DNA from: Gammaproteobacteria bacterium
Lineage (GTDB): Bacteria > Pseudomonadota > Gammaproteobacteria > Steroidobacterales > Steroidobacteraceae
NCBI GenBank assembly: GCA_003132025.1
Contig: PKWJ01000045.1
Location: forward strand, 32,011-68,854
Length of the DNA stretch: 36,844 nt
Reading direction: 5' to 3'
Shown piece after piece: positions 6,703-16,500 of this stretch. Position 1 is the stretch's first letter. Each line of letters starts with the position of its first letter. The notes below the pieces were generated by a model. That model saw only the letters and a list, made by a program, of their open reading frames with translations. It was not told the origin of the DNA and ran no database searches. A program made the position numbers and the translations under genes.

Positions 6703-9570
6703 TCATGCGCCCATGACCTCGTCCCAGATGGCAACCACGGCGGCGCGCTCGGCCACGAATTCGCCCGCCGCCACGATAGCGCCGGCGCCATCGAGCGCTC
6801 GATGGTGCAGGCGGCCGCGGTAGTTCAGGTACGCGCTGCTGAGGGTGTCGATGCGGCTCTGGGGCACCAGGTCCGCCGATGCCACCGATTCCAGCTGGCG
6901 AATGGTATCGGAGTACATGGCGACCGGCGGGTACTCGCCGGCCCAGGTGAGCGCCCAGTATTGCGCCAGAAACTCGATGTCCGCGATCCCGCCCGGGTCC
7001 TGCTTCAGATCGAACTCGCCCGGTTTGGCGCGCGACAATTCGCTGCGCATGCGGTTGCGCATGTGGCGCACGTCGGCCCGCAGGGTATCGCGCCGCACGT
7101 GCCGCGCCAGCACCTCGATGCGTATCGACTCGAAGCGCTCTCGCAGTAGCGCGGCGCCGGCGACGCTGCGCGCATGCAGTAATGCCTGGTGCTCCCAGGT
7201 CCAGGCCTCGCGCCGCTGATACTCGGTGAACGCTTCGATGCTGGTGATCAGCATGCCGCCGTTGCCGCTGGGTCGCAGCCGCATGTCGACCTCGTACAGG
7301 CGCCCGGCCGGGGAATGCACCGTCAGCAGGTGGACCAAGCGCTGCGCGAAGCGCAGGAAAAACACCTGGTTGTCGATCGTGCGCGCCCCTTCCGTTTCCT
7401 GCTGCGCGCCACTGGAGTCGTGCAGGAACACCAGATCGAGATCGGAGCTGTAGCCCAGTTCCATGCCGCCGAGCTTGCCGTAGCCGATGGCGCACAGTTG
7501 CACCGGCCGGCGGCCGCCGGCATCGGTGCACATCGGGATGCCGAGCTGCGGCGTGAGCTGCTGCCAGGCGAGCCCCAGCACCCGCTCGACGATCAACTCG
7601 GCGACATCGGTCAGGCGATCGCTGACCCGCATCACCGGCAGCCGTGCCAGCAGGTCGGCCACTCCCAGGCGGAACAAGGCCGCGCGTTGGAACTGCCGCA
7701 GCCGCTCCACCAGCCGCTCGCCGTCATCCTGGTCGGCCCCGGCCATGCGCTGCTCGAGCTCGGCCGCGAGCGCCGGCCGATCGGGCGGGGAGTCGAAGAT
7801 GCGCTCGTCGATCAGCTCGTCGAGCAGCAGCGGATGCGAGGCGATCTGGTCGGTCAGGAAGTCGCCGTGCGAAGCCAGCTCCACCAGGCGCAGTCGTGCG
7901 CGCGCGTTGTGCAGCAGCAGCGCCAGGTAAGCCGAGCGGGCACCGATGGCTTCCAGCACCCGCAGCAGGCGGCGCAGCGCCGGCAGCGGCTCACGTGTGG
8001 CCGCCGCCGCTGCCACCAGCACCGGCAGCAGTGCATTCAGGCGCCGACTGCCGAGGGCGTCGAGCCGTTGCACGAACGGCAGCTGACGAAAATCCAGCAG
8101 CAGCTGGGCGGCAGCGGTGCTGTCGGCAAATCCGGCGCGTTCCAGGCGGGCGGCCAGCGTGGGCCGGTCGGCATCGTCCAGCTGCGGCAGGTCCTGCGGC
8201 ACGCCATCGGCCGGCGCGCCGGAGCTGGCGCCAAACACGATGGCGCGAAAACTGGCCGCTACGCGGTGGCGATGACGATCGATCTCGGCCCGCAGCTCGG
8301 TCCAGCCCGCAAGATTCATGGCCAACGCCAGCAGTTCGCGCTCCGCCGCGGCATCGGGCAGCTGGTGCACCTGCAGATCGGCACGCATCTGCAGCCGGTT
8401 TTCCAGCCGTCGCAGGAAAATATAGGCCGCGTCGAGTTCGGCCACGGCTTCGACCGGAAGCAGCTTGGCGCCCACCAGCAGCACCAGCGCCTGCTGCAAT
8501 GACGTGGTCTGCAGCCGCCGATCCTGGCCGCCCCGGAGCAGCTGAAACGACTGCACGATGAACTCGATCTCGCGGATGCCGCCATCACCGAGTTTGATGT
8601 GGTCCGCCAGCTCGCGCCGCTGCACTTCGCGTTCGATCATGGCCTTCATGTCGCGCAGCGAATCGAATACGCCGAAGTCGAGGTAGCGGCGATAGACGAA
8701 CGGCTGGATCGCGCTGCGAAACAGTTCCGCATAGCCGTCCTGGTTGGTGACGGCGCGCGCCTTGACCCAGGCATAGCGCTCCCAGTCGCGCCCATGCAGC
8801 TGCAGGTAGTCCTCCAGCGACGCCGCATTCGACACCACCGGACCGCTGCCGCCATTGGGGCGCAGGCGCAGGTCGACGCGAAACACGAAACCGTCGGCGG
8901 TCGGTTGCTCCAGCAGTCGTATCAGCGCCTGGCCCAGGCGCGTGAAGAACTCCTGGTTGCTGATCGAATTGGCGCCGTCGGTATCCCCGCCTTGGGGATA
9001 CAGCAGCACCAGATCGATATCGGAGGAGAAGTTCAGTTCGCCGCCGCCGAGCTTGCCCATCGCCACGATGATGAGCTGCTGCGCGACCTGTGCCTCGGAG
9101 CGCGGCTGCCCATAGCGCGCCGTGAGGGCGCGCAGTGCGAACTCGTGCGCCAGGCACAGCGCCTGATCCGCGGCGCGCGACAGATCCGCCAGGGTTTCCG
9201 TAAGGCTGGCCCACCCGGCCAGGTCGCGCCAGGCGATGCGGACGAATTCGGCGCGCCGCCAACGGCGCAGCGCCGCCATGAACTGCGCCTCCGCTTCGGC
9301 GGCGCCCACCGGCAGCGGGGGCGACAGCGGCGGCAGTGCCGGCAACGCCATTGGTGCTCCCTCGAAGCGCTGCTCGGCGCGCCGCAGCAGCGCCGCAACC
9401 AGCTCCGGATCGCGGCACAGTGCATCGAGCAGGAAATCGCTCGTGGCCAGCACATCCGGCAGCGAGGCGGCGACGTCCGGCGGCAGCTGCGAGAGCGCGG
9501 CGGCGGCGGACGGGGCGCGCTCCGCCAGCACCGACAATGCGTGGGTCCGCGCCGCCTCGATCGACTTCAT
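6703..9570 (-). CDS. glnE: Bifunctional glutamine synthetase adenylyltransferase/adenylyl-removing enzyme
   Basis: GlnE reversibly adenylylates glutamine synthetase under control of PII proteins and so sets nitrogen assimilation. The 955-residue product is close to the E. coli length and contains both nucleotidyltransferase domains. The N-terminal (deadenylylation) domain has MGKLGGGELNFSSDIDLVLL at about residues 170-190. The C-terminal (adenylylation) domain has GYGKLGGMELGYSSDLDLVF at about 693-715. Helical regulatory segments, including a GGIREIEFIVQSFQLL motif, link them. The start ATG at 9570 is followed by KSIEAARTHALSV. It is divergent from the PH-domain gene with an 81-bp gap and is followed by zf-CHCC. 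The gene looks intact. Confidence 0.97.
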   Translation of the reverse strand: MKSIEAARTHALSVLAERAPSAAAALSQLPPDVAASLPDVLATSDFLLDALCRDPELVAALLRRAEQRFEGAPMALPALPPLSPPLPVGAAEAEAQFMAALRRWRRAEFVRIAWRDLAGWASLTETLADLSRAADQALCLAHEFALRALTARYGQPRSEAQVAQQLIIVAMGKLGGGELNFSSDIDLVLLYPQGGDTDGANSISNQEFFTRLGQALIRLLEQPTADGFVFRVDLRLRPNGGSGPVVSNAASLEDYLQLHGRDWERYAWVKARAVTNQDGYAELFRSAIQPFVYRRYLDFGVFDSLRDMKAMIEREVQRRELADHIKLGDGGIREIEFIVQSFQLLRGGQDRRLQTTSLQQALVLLVGAKLLPVEAVAELDAAYIFLRRLENRLQMRADLQVHQLPDAAAERELLALAMNLAGWTELRAEIDRHRHRVAASFRAIVFGASSGAPADGVPQDLPQLDDADRPTLAARLERAGFADSTAAAQLLLDFRQLPFVQRLDALGSRRLNALLPVLVAAAAATREPLPALRRLLRVLEAIGARSAYLALLLHNARARLRLVELASHGDFLTDQIASHPLLLDELIDERIFDSPPDRPALAAELEQRMAGADQDDGERLVERLRQFQRAALFRLGVADLLARLPVMRVSDRLTDVAELIVERVLGLAWQQLTPQLGIPMCTDAGGRRPVQLCAIGYGKLGGMELGYSSDLDLVFLHDSSGAQQETEGARTIDNQVFFLRFAQRLVHLLTVHSPAGRLYEVDMRLRPSGNGGMLITSIEAFTEYQRREAWTWEHQALLHARSVAGAALLRERFESIRIEVLARHVRRDTLRADVRHMRNRMRSELSRAKPGEFDLKQDPGGIADIEFLAQYWALTWAGEYPPVAMYSDTIRQLESVASADLVPQSRIDTLSSAYLNYRGRLHHRALDGAGAIVAAGEFVAERAAVVAIWDEVMGA

Positions 9571-9651
9571 AGGCGAACTCTAAGGCCGACCGGCGTCCCT
9601 GTCTGCCGGCAGGTGCTGCATAATCGGCCATGCGCGACCGATGGGGGAAGC

Positions 9652-10089
9652 ATGAGTTACGTTGACAGCAGTCTCATTCAGGATGAGCAGGTGGTGTTCA
9701 GGACGCGGCTGCACCTGATCATCTTCTTTATACCGATCGTGCTGCTCGCGATCAGCGTCTGCCTGTTCGTCTATACCGTGCCGGTGGCAGCGGAGAGCGT
9801 GCTGGCCGCGGCGGTACTGTGGTTCCTGGTGAAGTATGTGGATTACGCCAGCTCCGAGTTCGCGGTGACCAACAAGCGCGTCATCATCAAGGTCGGAGTG
9901 CTGCGTCGGCGCACGGTGGAAATGCTCAACACCAAGGTCGAAGCGGTCTCCGTCAATCAGGGCATACTCGGCCGCATCCTCGGTTACGGCAACATCGTGG
10001 TGACCGGCACCGGCGGCACCAACGAGCCGTTCAACGGCATCAGCTCGCCGCTCGAGTTCCGGCGCGCGGTGCAGGCGCATAGCTCCTAG
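9652..10089 (+). CDS. Membrane PH-domain (bPH2) protein
   Basis: The 145-residue protein has two adjacent hydrophobic segments at about residues 20-65 (LIIFFIPIVLLAISVCLFVY and VLAAAVLWFLVKYV), followed by a bacterial PH domain. The second half has the bPH2 pattern: EFAVTNKRVIIKVGVLRRRT, then EMLNTKVEAVSVNQGILGRI and GYGNIVVTGTGGTNEPF. Proteins of this type are inner-membrane proteins with a cytosolic PH fold; their role is not defined. A strong GGGGGAAG site precedes the ATG at 9652. A CATAAT hexamer at 9619-9624 could be the -10, though its -35 is weak. It faces the transglutaminase gene with a 13-bp gap. Confidence 0.85.
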   Translation: MSYVDSSLIQDEQVVFRTRLHLIIFFIPIVLLAISVCLFVYTVPVAAESVLAAAVLWFLVKYVDYASSEFAVTNKRVIIKVGVLRRRTVEMLNTKVEAVSVNQGILGRILGYGNIVVTGTGGTNEPFNGISSPLEFRRAVQAHSS

Positions 10090-10102
10090 GGCGCACGGCT
10101 CC

Positions 10103-11134
10103 TCAGGCGGGGTCCTGGATACGGCGCACCGCGACCCGTACCCGCAGCCGGTGTGACCCGCCGCCCAGGATAACGCCTCGCAGCGGCGAGACGTCGCCGA
10201 AGTCGCGGCCCCAGGCCAAAGCCACGTGATCCTGGCCGGCGAGGACGTTGTTGGTCGGATCGAAGCCGATCCAGCCGAACGGCGGTGCGAACGCCGCCAC
10301 CCAGGCGTGCGACGCATCCGCACCGCGCAGCGGCGGCACGATACCGTCACGATCCGTGGCGGCGGCGGCCGCGGTGTCACCGCTGCGCTCCTGGTCGTCA
10401 TCGTCATCGTCATCGTCGGCATCGTCGTCGTCGTCATCACGGTCTTTGTCGGCAGCGGTGGCGGCCGCAGGCGCCGGCCCGTGAGTACGCAGGTAGCCGC
10501 TCACGTAGCGTGCCGACAGGCCGACGCTGCGCAGGCAGGCGATCATCAGATGGGAGAAGTCCTGGCACACGCCGGTGCGGTTCGCCAGCACCTGCAGCAG
10601 CGGGGTCGCGATCTCGGTGCTGCCGGGAGCGTAGGTGAAATCGTGCCGTATTTTGGCCATCAGCGCCGTGCACACGGTGGCTACGCTGGCCCCGGGACGC
10701 AGGCAATCGCGCGCATACTCGCCCAGCAGGCCCTTGATGCGCACGTAAGGCGACTCGCCGCGAAAGCGCATCGCCTCGAGCCACTCCGGGTCGCGACCCT
10801 GGGCGTTGTAACACAGCTGCTCGCGCACCCGTTCCCAGCTCTCGGCCTGCTCGAAGTCCCAGTCCGGCAGTGCATCCAGGCGCACGTCCATCTCGGCCAC
10901 CACCTGCAGCCGGTTATGCGGCCGATCGAGCTCGACCCGCGTGACCCAGTTGCCGAACGCGTCCACGTACTCGGCCGATACCGCCGGCTGCGGCGTGATG
11001 TCGATACGGTGCAGCACGCAGTGCTGACGTTCCGAATTGCGCGGGGTCAGGTGCAGTTGCTGATGCGCGTGCACCACGTCGCGGCGATAGCGGTACAGCG
11101 TCTCGTGACGCACCGCATAGTGCACCGCGCTCAT
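10103..11134 (-). CDS. Transglutaminase-like protease family protein with Asp-rich insert
   Basis: This 343-residue protein has the N-terminal transglutaminase-associated domain (YAVRHETLYRYRRDVVHAHQ) and a transglutaminase-like core. The catalytic cysteine is Cys190 in NRTGVCQDFSHL and the histidine is His276 in DASHAWVAAF; the Asp follows in IGFDPTNN. The Cys-to-His distance is 86 residues, against 49 in the neighbouring transglutaminase-DUF2126 protein. The extra length is an Asp-rich insert encoded at about 10340-10480. No signal peptide is seen. The start overlaps the ATP-grasp gene's stop by 4 bp (ATGA), so the two are translationally coupled. Family members are predicted peptidases or amide-bond enzymes; the substrate is unknown. 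Confidence 0.9.
   Translation of the reverse strand: MSAVHYAVRHETLYRYRRDVVHAHQQLHLTPRNSERQHCVLHRIDITPQPAVSAEYVDAFGNWVTRVELDRPHNRLQVVAEMDVRLDALPDWDFEQAESWERVREQLCYNAQGRDPEWLEAMRFRGESPYVRIKGLLGEYARDCLRPGASVATVCTALMAKIRHDFTYAPGSTEIATPLLQVLANRTGVCQDFSHLMIACLRSVGLSARYVSGYLRTHGPAPAAATAADKDRDDDDDDADDDDDDDDQERSGDTAAAAATDRDGIVPPLRGADASHAWVAAFAPPFGWIGFDPTNNVLAGQDHVALAWGRDFGDVSPLRGVILGGGSHRLRVRVAVRRIQDPA
10395..10439 (-). repeat. GAC/GAT triplet tract encoding poly-Asp
   Basis: An imperfect run of GAT and GAC triplets (minus strand) encodes two stretches of Asp, DDDDDD and DDDDDDDD, split by one Ala. It lies inside the transglutaminase gene, between the catalytic Cys and His codons. Mixed GAT/GAC use shows it is not a pure recent microsatellite. 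Triplet slippage could change its length without a frameshift. Confidence 0.85.
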
Positions 11135-13581
11135 GTAACCACCGCGTGCAGATCGACGTCGACCAGCGAGAAGTGACGCAGCGCGAGGCGATCGGAGTGG
11201 CGCCCGGCGGCGGCTGCCAGCGCCATGAGCGCCGCCGACAGCAACGCGCGCCGTTCCGCGCCCGGCTGGCCTTCGTCCTCAACGCCTGCGGTGCCGATCG
11301 CGGCCAGCTTTGCCATTGGATCCTCGAGCGGCTCGTCCGCCAGGGTACTGAGCGACTCGGCCAGCGCCGCCAGCGTTTCGCGCAGCACGCGCCACTGGAA
11401 TGCGAGCGCACGCGGGCTGGATGGTTCGAAGATCAACAGCTGCAGCACCGGGGCCAGCTGCGGCGTCGCCACGTAGCGCGTGCGGTAGGTGATGCTCAGG
11501 CCCCCCACATCCAGCAGCCACTCGAGCTCGCCCTGCGGCAACGGCTCGCCGGCGTCCAGCCGCGCGGCGATCAGGCCGGCGAGAAACTGGATGCGCTCCA
11601 GTCGCCGGCCGAGCATCAGCAGTCGCCAGCCATCGTCCTGCGTCATGTCATCGAGCGCGAAACCGCTCAGCGCGGTCAGCGACACCAGCAGCCGATCCAG
11701 GCTGTCCAGCGGGTCGGCCAGCGTCGCCCCGGCCTCGTGAAAGTGCCGCTGCATGACACTGATCGAGCGCCAGTGCTCGGCCGACAAGCGGCTGCGCGAT
11801 TGTGTCGCACACCAGCCGAGCCGGCCCAGATCCGAGGTCAGTCCAAATTCCAGCGTGTCGTCGTACACGCCCTCGACCGGATCGCCGTCGGCCGTCAGCA
11901 CGCCGTAGCGCACGCATTGCGCGCGCGCGTTGCGCCAGATGGCGGCATTGGTGCGCATTGCCAGCGTCGCGCGCAGCAACCGCACCTTGTCCTCGCAGCG
12001 CTCGGAATAGCGGCCGAGCCAGTACAGGTTCTCCACCAGCTGCGAAGGCAGGTCGTCGTGGCGCAGATAGCGCTGCGGCGCGGCTGCGGCGGGCTTGACC
12101 TGTGGCGCTGCCGGATCAGTCAGCACCCAGACATCCTTGCTGCCGCCGCCGCGCTGGCTGGACACGATGTCGACCACCCCTTCGGCGGCGATGCGCGCCA
12201 GCCCACCGGGCATCACCTCGTAGCCGCCCGGCGTCGCCACCGCATACACGCGCATGGTCAGCGTGCGCGGCGCGAGGCGCACGTTGGCGCCGGCGCGCCA
12301 GGTCGGCGCCTGCGACAATGACACTCGCTCCTGCGCCACATAGGCGTACGGCCGGCTGCGCAGGCGCACGATCAGCGCCGCAATGTCCTCTTCGCCCAGA
12401 TCGCGGCCGAAGCGCGGCTCGAACTTCTGATTGGGGAACGTCGGCTTCACCACCAGCCGGTCCAGATGCGCGATCGCGTACTCGAGTGCCGGTTTCTCAC
12501 CGCACCACCACGTGGCCACCGACGGCAGCCGCAGCGACTCGCCGAGCAGCACGCGCGCGGCTCCGGGCAGGAAGCCGAGCCAGGCGGCCGACTCCAGTAC
12601 GCCGCTGCCCAGGGCGTTGGCGATCACTACGCGCTTGGCGCGCACTGCACCCAGCAATCCGGGAACCCCGAGCGCCGAGCCGGCGCGCAGCTCGAGCGGG
12701 TCGCAGAAATCATCGTCCAGCCGGCGCAGGATCGCATGCACGCGCCGCAGGCCGGACAGCGTCTTCAGGAACACGCTGTCGTCGCGCACCGTCAGATCCT
12801 GCCCCAGCACCAGCGGCAGTCCCAGTTGCCGCGCCAGGTAGGCATGCTCGAAGTAGGTTTCATTGAACGGGCCCGGGGTCAGGACCACCACCAGCGGTGG
12901 GCTGCCGTCGTCCGCCATCCGGGTCAGGCTCTGGCGCAGCGTGTGAAAAAATCCGCTCAGCGGCCGCGTGCCCAGCTGATTGACCAGTCCGGGCAACACG
13001 CGCCCGATGATGGCGCGATTCTCCAGCGCATAGCCCGGTCCCGATGGCGTCTGCGTGCGATCGTTCAGCACCCACCAGCGCCCGTCCGGCGCGCGCGCCA
13101 GGTCCGCGGCGTACAGGTGCAGCCAGGTATCGCCTGGTGGCCGAATACCGTGCGCGGCCCAGAGAAAGTTCGGGTGGCCGAACGCCAGCTCGGCCGGTAC
13201 CACGCCCTCCGCAATCAGCTTCTGCGGACCGTACAGGTCGACCAGCAGCGCGTTGAGCACCTGCGCACGCTGCCTGATGCCAGCCTCCAGATCGCGCCAC
13301 TCGCGGTGATCGATCAGCAGCGGCAGCGGATCGAGCTGCCATGGCCGGTCGCGGCCCTGTGGGTCGGCGTAGACGTTGTAGGTGACGCCGTTCTCGATGA
13401 TCAGCCGTCGCGTCATGTCGACGCAGCGGCGTACCGTCTCCGCCCCGCCGCTCGACAGGTGCTCGATCAGCGGTCGCCAGTGGGCGCGGATCGAACCGTC
13501 GCGCTCGAGCAGCTCGTCATAGCGTTGCGCACTACCCGGGTAGAGAAAAGGGTTGGTTTCCGCCATCGTAAGAGCTGACAT
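11131..13581 (-). CDS. Circularly permuted ATP-grasp / alpha-E fusion protein
   Basis: This 816-residue protein joins two families often encoded as separate genes. The N-terminal ~490 residues are a circularly permuted type 2 ATP-grasp (old DUF404/DUF407): NGVTYNVYADPQGRDRPWQL, HPNFLWAAHGIRPPG and RVVIANALGSGVLESAAWLG. The C-terminal ~310 residues are the alpha-E domain (old DUF403), starting at about LPSQLVENLYWLGRYSERCE. ATP-grasp enzymes of this type are predicted to form amide or peptide bonds from a carboxylate, ATP and an amine. The start is taken as 13581; an in-frame ATG at 13566 (MAETNPFLYPG) is equally plausible. It lies 15 bp after the DUF2126 gene. The substrate is unknown. Confidence 0.92.
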   Translation of the reverse strand: MSALTMAETNPFLYPGSAQRYDELLERDGSIRAHWRPLIEHLSSGGAETVRRCVDMTRRLIIENGVTYNVYADPQGRDRPWQLDPLPLLIDHREWRDLEAGIRQRAQVLNALLVDLYGPQKLIAEGVVPAELAFGHPNFLWAAHGIRPPGDTWLHLYAADLARAPDGRWWVLNDRTQTPSGPGYALENRAIIGRVLPGLVNQLGTRPLSGFFHTLRQSLTRMADDGSPPLVVVLTPGPFNETYFEHAYLARQLGLPLVLGQDLTVRDDSVFLKTLSGLRRVHAILRRLDDDFCDPLELRAGSALGVPGLLGAVRAKRVVIANALGSGVLESAAWLGFLPGAARVLLGESLRLPSVATWWCGEKPALEYAIAHLDRLVVKPTFPNQKFEPRFGRDLGEEDIAALIVRLRSRPYAYVAQERVSLSQAPTWRAGANVRLAPRTLTMRVYAVATPGGYEVMPGGLARIAAEGVVDIVSSQRGGGSKDVWVLTDPAAPQVKPAAAAPQRYLRHDDLPSQLVENLYWLGRYSERCEDKVRLLRATLAMRTNAAIWRNARAQCVRYGVLTADGDPVEGVYDDTLEFGLTSDLGRLGWCATQSRSRLSAEHWRSISVMQRHFHEAGATLADPLDSLDRLLVSLTALSGFALDDMTQDDGWRLLMLGRRLERIQFLAGLIAARLDAGEPLPQGELEWLLDVGGLSITYRTRYVATPQLAPVLQLLIFEPSSPRALAFQWRVLRETLAALAESLSTLADEPLEDPMAKLAAIGTAGVEDEGQPGAERRALLSAALMALAAAAGRHSDRLALRHFSLVDVDLHAVVT

Positions 13582-13596
13582 GTGCGGGTGAGGCAG

Positions 13597-16500
13597 CTAA
13601 CCTGCGCGACGCAGATCGAGTGTGAACGGGAATTCGGGATTCACCGGCTCGGGCGCTGCGAATTTCGCGCCGGCAGCGGCCACGACGCTCGCAGGTGTGT
13701 ACCCGATACGAAAAAATCTGCCCAGGCGCCGGCTCTCGGCTTCGAACGAGTTGACCGGGAAGCTGTGATAGCTGCGGCCACCCGGATGTGTGACGTGATA
13801 CTGGCAGCCGCCGAGCGAGCGCTGCATCCAGGTGTCGAACAGATCAAACGTCAAAGGCGAGTTGACTCCGAGGCGCGGGTGCAGGGCCGATGATGGCTGC
13901 CACGCACGATAGCGCACCGCGGCGACGAATTCTCCTACCGTGCCGGTCGGCCGCAGCGGCACCCGCCGGCCATTGCAGGCGATGGCGTAGCGATCGGGCG
14001 CCATGCCCGTGACCTTGACCTGTACCCGCTCCACCGAGGAGTCGACATAACGCACCGCGCCGCCGGCCGTGCCCTCCTCGCCCATCACATGCCACGGCTC
14101 GAGCGCCTGGCGCAGTTCCAGTTCCAGCCCCAGGACCGCAACGTCGCCGTACTTGGGAAAGCGGAATTCAAAATGCGGCGCGAACCATTCCGGTTCGAGC
14201 CGGTAGCCGGCCGCGCGCTGCTCCGAGAGCACATCGCGAAAATCCTGCTCGACGAAGTGCGGCAGCATGAATCGATCGTGCAGTTCCGTGCCCCAGCGCG
14301 CCAGGCGCGCCGGCCGATAGGGCGTTTGCCAGAAGCGCGCCACCAGCGAGCGCAGCAGCAGCTGCTGCGTGAGGCTCATGCGATGATGTGGCGGCATTTC
14401 GAACGCGCGCAGTTCCAGCAGCCCCAGGCGGCCGGTGGGCCCGTCGGGCGAATACAGCTTGTCGATGCAGAACTCAGTGCGGTGGGTATTGCCGGTCACG
14501 TCGATCAAGAGGTTGCGCAGCAGGCGATCGGTGAGCCACGGGGGCACCTCGACACCGGGCCCCGGCAGCTGCTGGAACGCCAGCTCGAGTTCGTACAGCG
14601 AGTCGTTGCGCGCCTCATCCACGCGCGGCGCCTGCGACGTCGGTCCGACGAACAAGCCCGAAAACAGGTACGACAGCGACGGATGGTTGTGCCAGTAGGC
14701 CAGAAGGCTTGCCAGCAGGTCCGGCCGGCGCAGGAACGGCGAATCCGCGGCGCTCGCGCCGCCGAGCACGAAGTGATTGCCGCCGCCGGTGCCGGTGTGG
14801 CGGCCGTCGAGCATGAATTTCTCGGTGCCCAGCCGCAGCTCGCGTGCCGCCTGGTACAGGAACGTGGTGCGCTCGACCAGTTCGGCCCAGTCGCGCGCCG
14901 GATGGATATTGGCTTCGATCACTCCCGGGTCGGGGGTGATGCGAAAGCTCTCGAGCCGCGGATCGCGCGGCGGCTCGTAGCCTTCCAGCATCACCGGCTG
15001 GCCGAGCTCTCCCGCGGTGGCCTCTACCGCGGCCACCAGCTGCAGGTAGTCTTCGGCGCGTTCGGTTGGCGGCATGAACACATACAGCACCCCGTCGCGC
15101 GGCTCGGCGCACATCGCGGTGCGCGTGATCCAGGCGGCCGACTCATGCGCCGTCGGTGCGCGATCGGCAACGACTACGGTGGAAGCGCCCGGGTGCGGCT
15201 GCACGCGCGGTGTTGCGACGGGCGGCAGCGGCGGGAAGCCCTGCATCGGGTCGGGCGCGTGCACGTACGGGTATTCACTGTGCTTCACCCAGGGCTGCGA
15301 ATCGAGCGGCAGCCGGTAGCCCATGGGCGAGTCGCCGGGAATCAGGTAGCAGCGCTCGTCACGCATGAACCACGGACTGCTCTGCCAGCGCGTACCGGCC
15401 GCATCGCGCCCGATCGGCACTGCATGGCCGGCGATGCGATCCAGCCCCTGCGAGAATACGCGCCGCAGCCGCGAGCGCTCCTGCGCATCGTCGAGCCGCG
15501 AGTCGAACGGATCGACGTTGATCGGCAGCCGCCGCTCGCGCCACAGGTAATAGAACACGTCCTCGAAACCTGGGAACACATAGCGTGGATCGAGCCCCAG
15601 CCGCTCGGCCAGTGCCTGCAGAAATTTCTGCGCTGTCTCCGCGCTCACGCCGTAGTCGTGGTTTTCGTCGGCGATCAGCCCCGGATCGCGCCATACCGGT
15701 TCGCCATCGCGCCGCCAGATGCAGTTGAGCGACCAGCGCGGCAGCTGCTCGCCCGGATACCACTTGCCCTGGCCGAAATGCACCAGGCTGTGGGGCGCGT
15801 AGTGATCGCGCAGCCGCTGATAGAGCTGCGCGGCGAGGCGGCGCTTGTTCGGACCCATCGCCTCGGTGTTCCATTCGGCGCCGTCCGGATCATCGAGCGA
15901 GACGAAGGTCGGCTCCCCGCCCATCGTCAGGCGCACGTCGGCCCGGGTAAGCTCGTCATCGATCAGGCCGCCGAGGCGCTCGATCGCCGCCCACTGCGCC
16001 TCGCTGTACGGCTTGGTCACGCGCGGGGCTTCCCACACACGCGCCACCGACATGCTGTGCTCGAACTGCACCTCGGACTCATCCACCGCGCCGCTGATCG
16101 GCGCCGCCGATGACGGCTCGGGCGTACAGGCGAGCGGAATGTGCCCCTCCCCGGCCAGAAGCCCCGAGGTCGGATCCAGCCCGATCCAGCCCGCGCCGGG
16201 CAGATAGACCTCGCACCAGGCATGCAGGTCGGTGAAGTCCGCGCTAGGTCCCGACGGCCCGTCCAGTGCCTTGAGGTCGCTCTTGAGCTGGATCAGGTAG
16301 CCCGACACGAAGCGCGCTGCGAGACCCAGGTGACGCAGCAGCTGCACCAGCAGCCAGCTCGAGTCGCGGCAGGAGCCGGCCGCACGCGCCAGCGTCTGCT
16401 CCGGCGCCTGCACTCCCGGCTCCATGCGAATCAGGTAGCGGATGTCGCCGGCCAGGCGCTGGTTCAGCGCCACCAGGAAATCGATCGTGCGCGTCTTAGT

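Noticed and set aside
7189..8502. Long plus-strand frames opposite glnE (437 and 305 residues)
   Set aside because: Both are antisense to an intact, well-conserved glnE and have shadow composition.
10385..10445. The GTC/ATC triplet run as a CRISPR or tandem-repeat array
   Set aside because: The unit is three bases with no spacers, and it is in frame as Asp codons inside an intact gene.
14089..16113. A 674-residue plus-strand frame opposite the DUF2126 gene
   Set aside because: It is antisense to a recognisable gene and rich in Arg/Gln/His with no motif.
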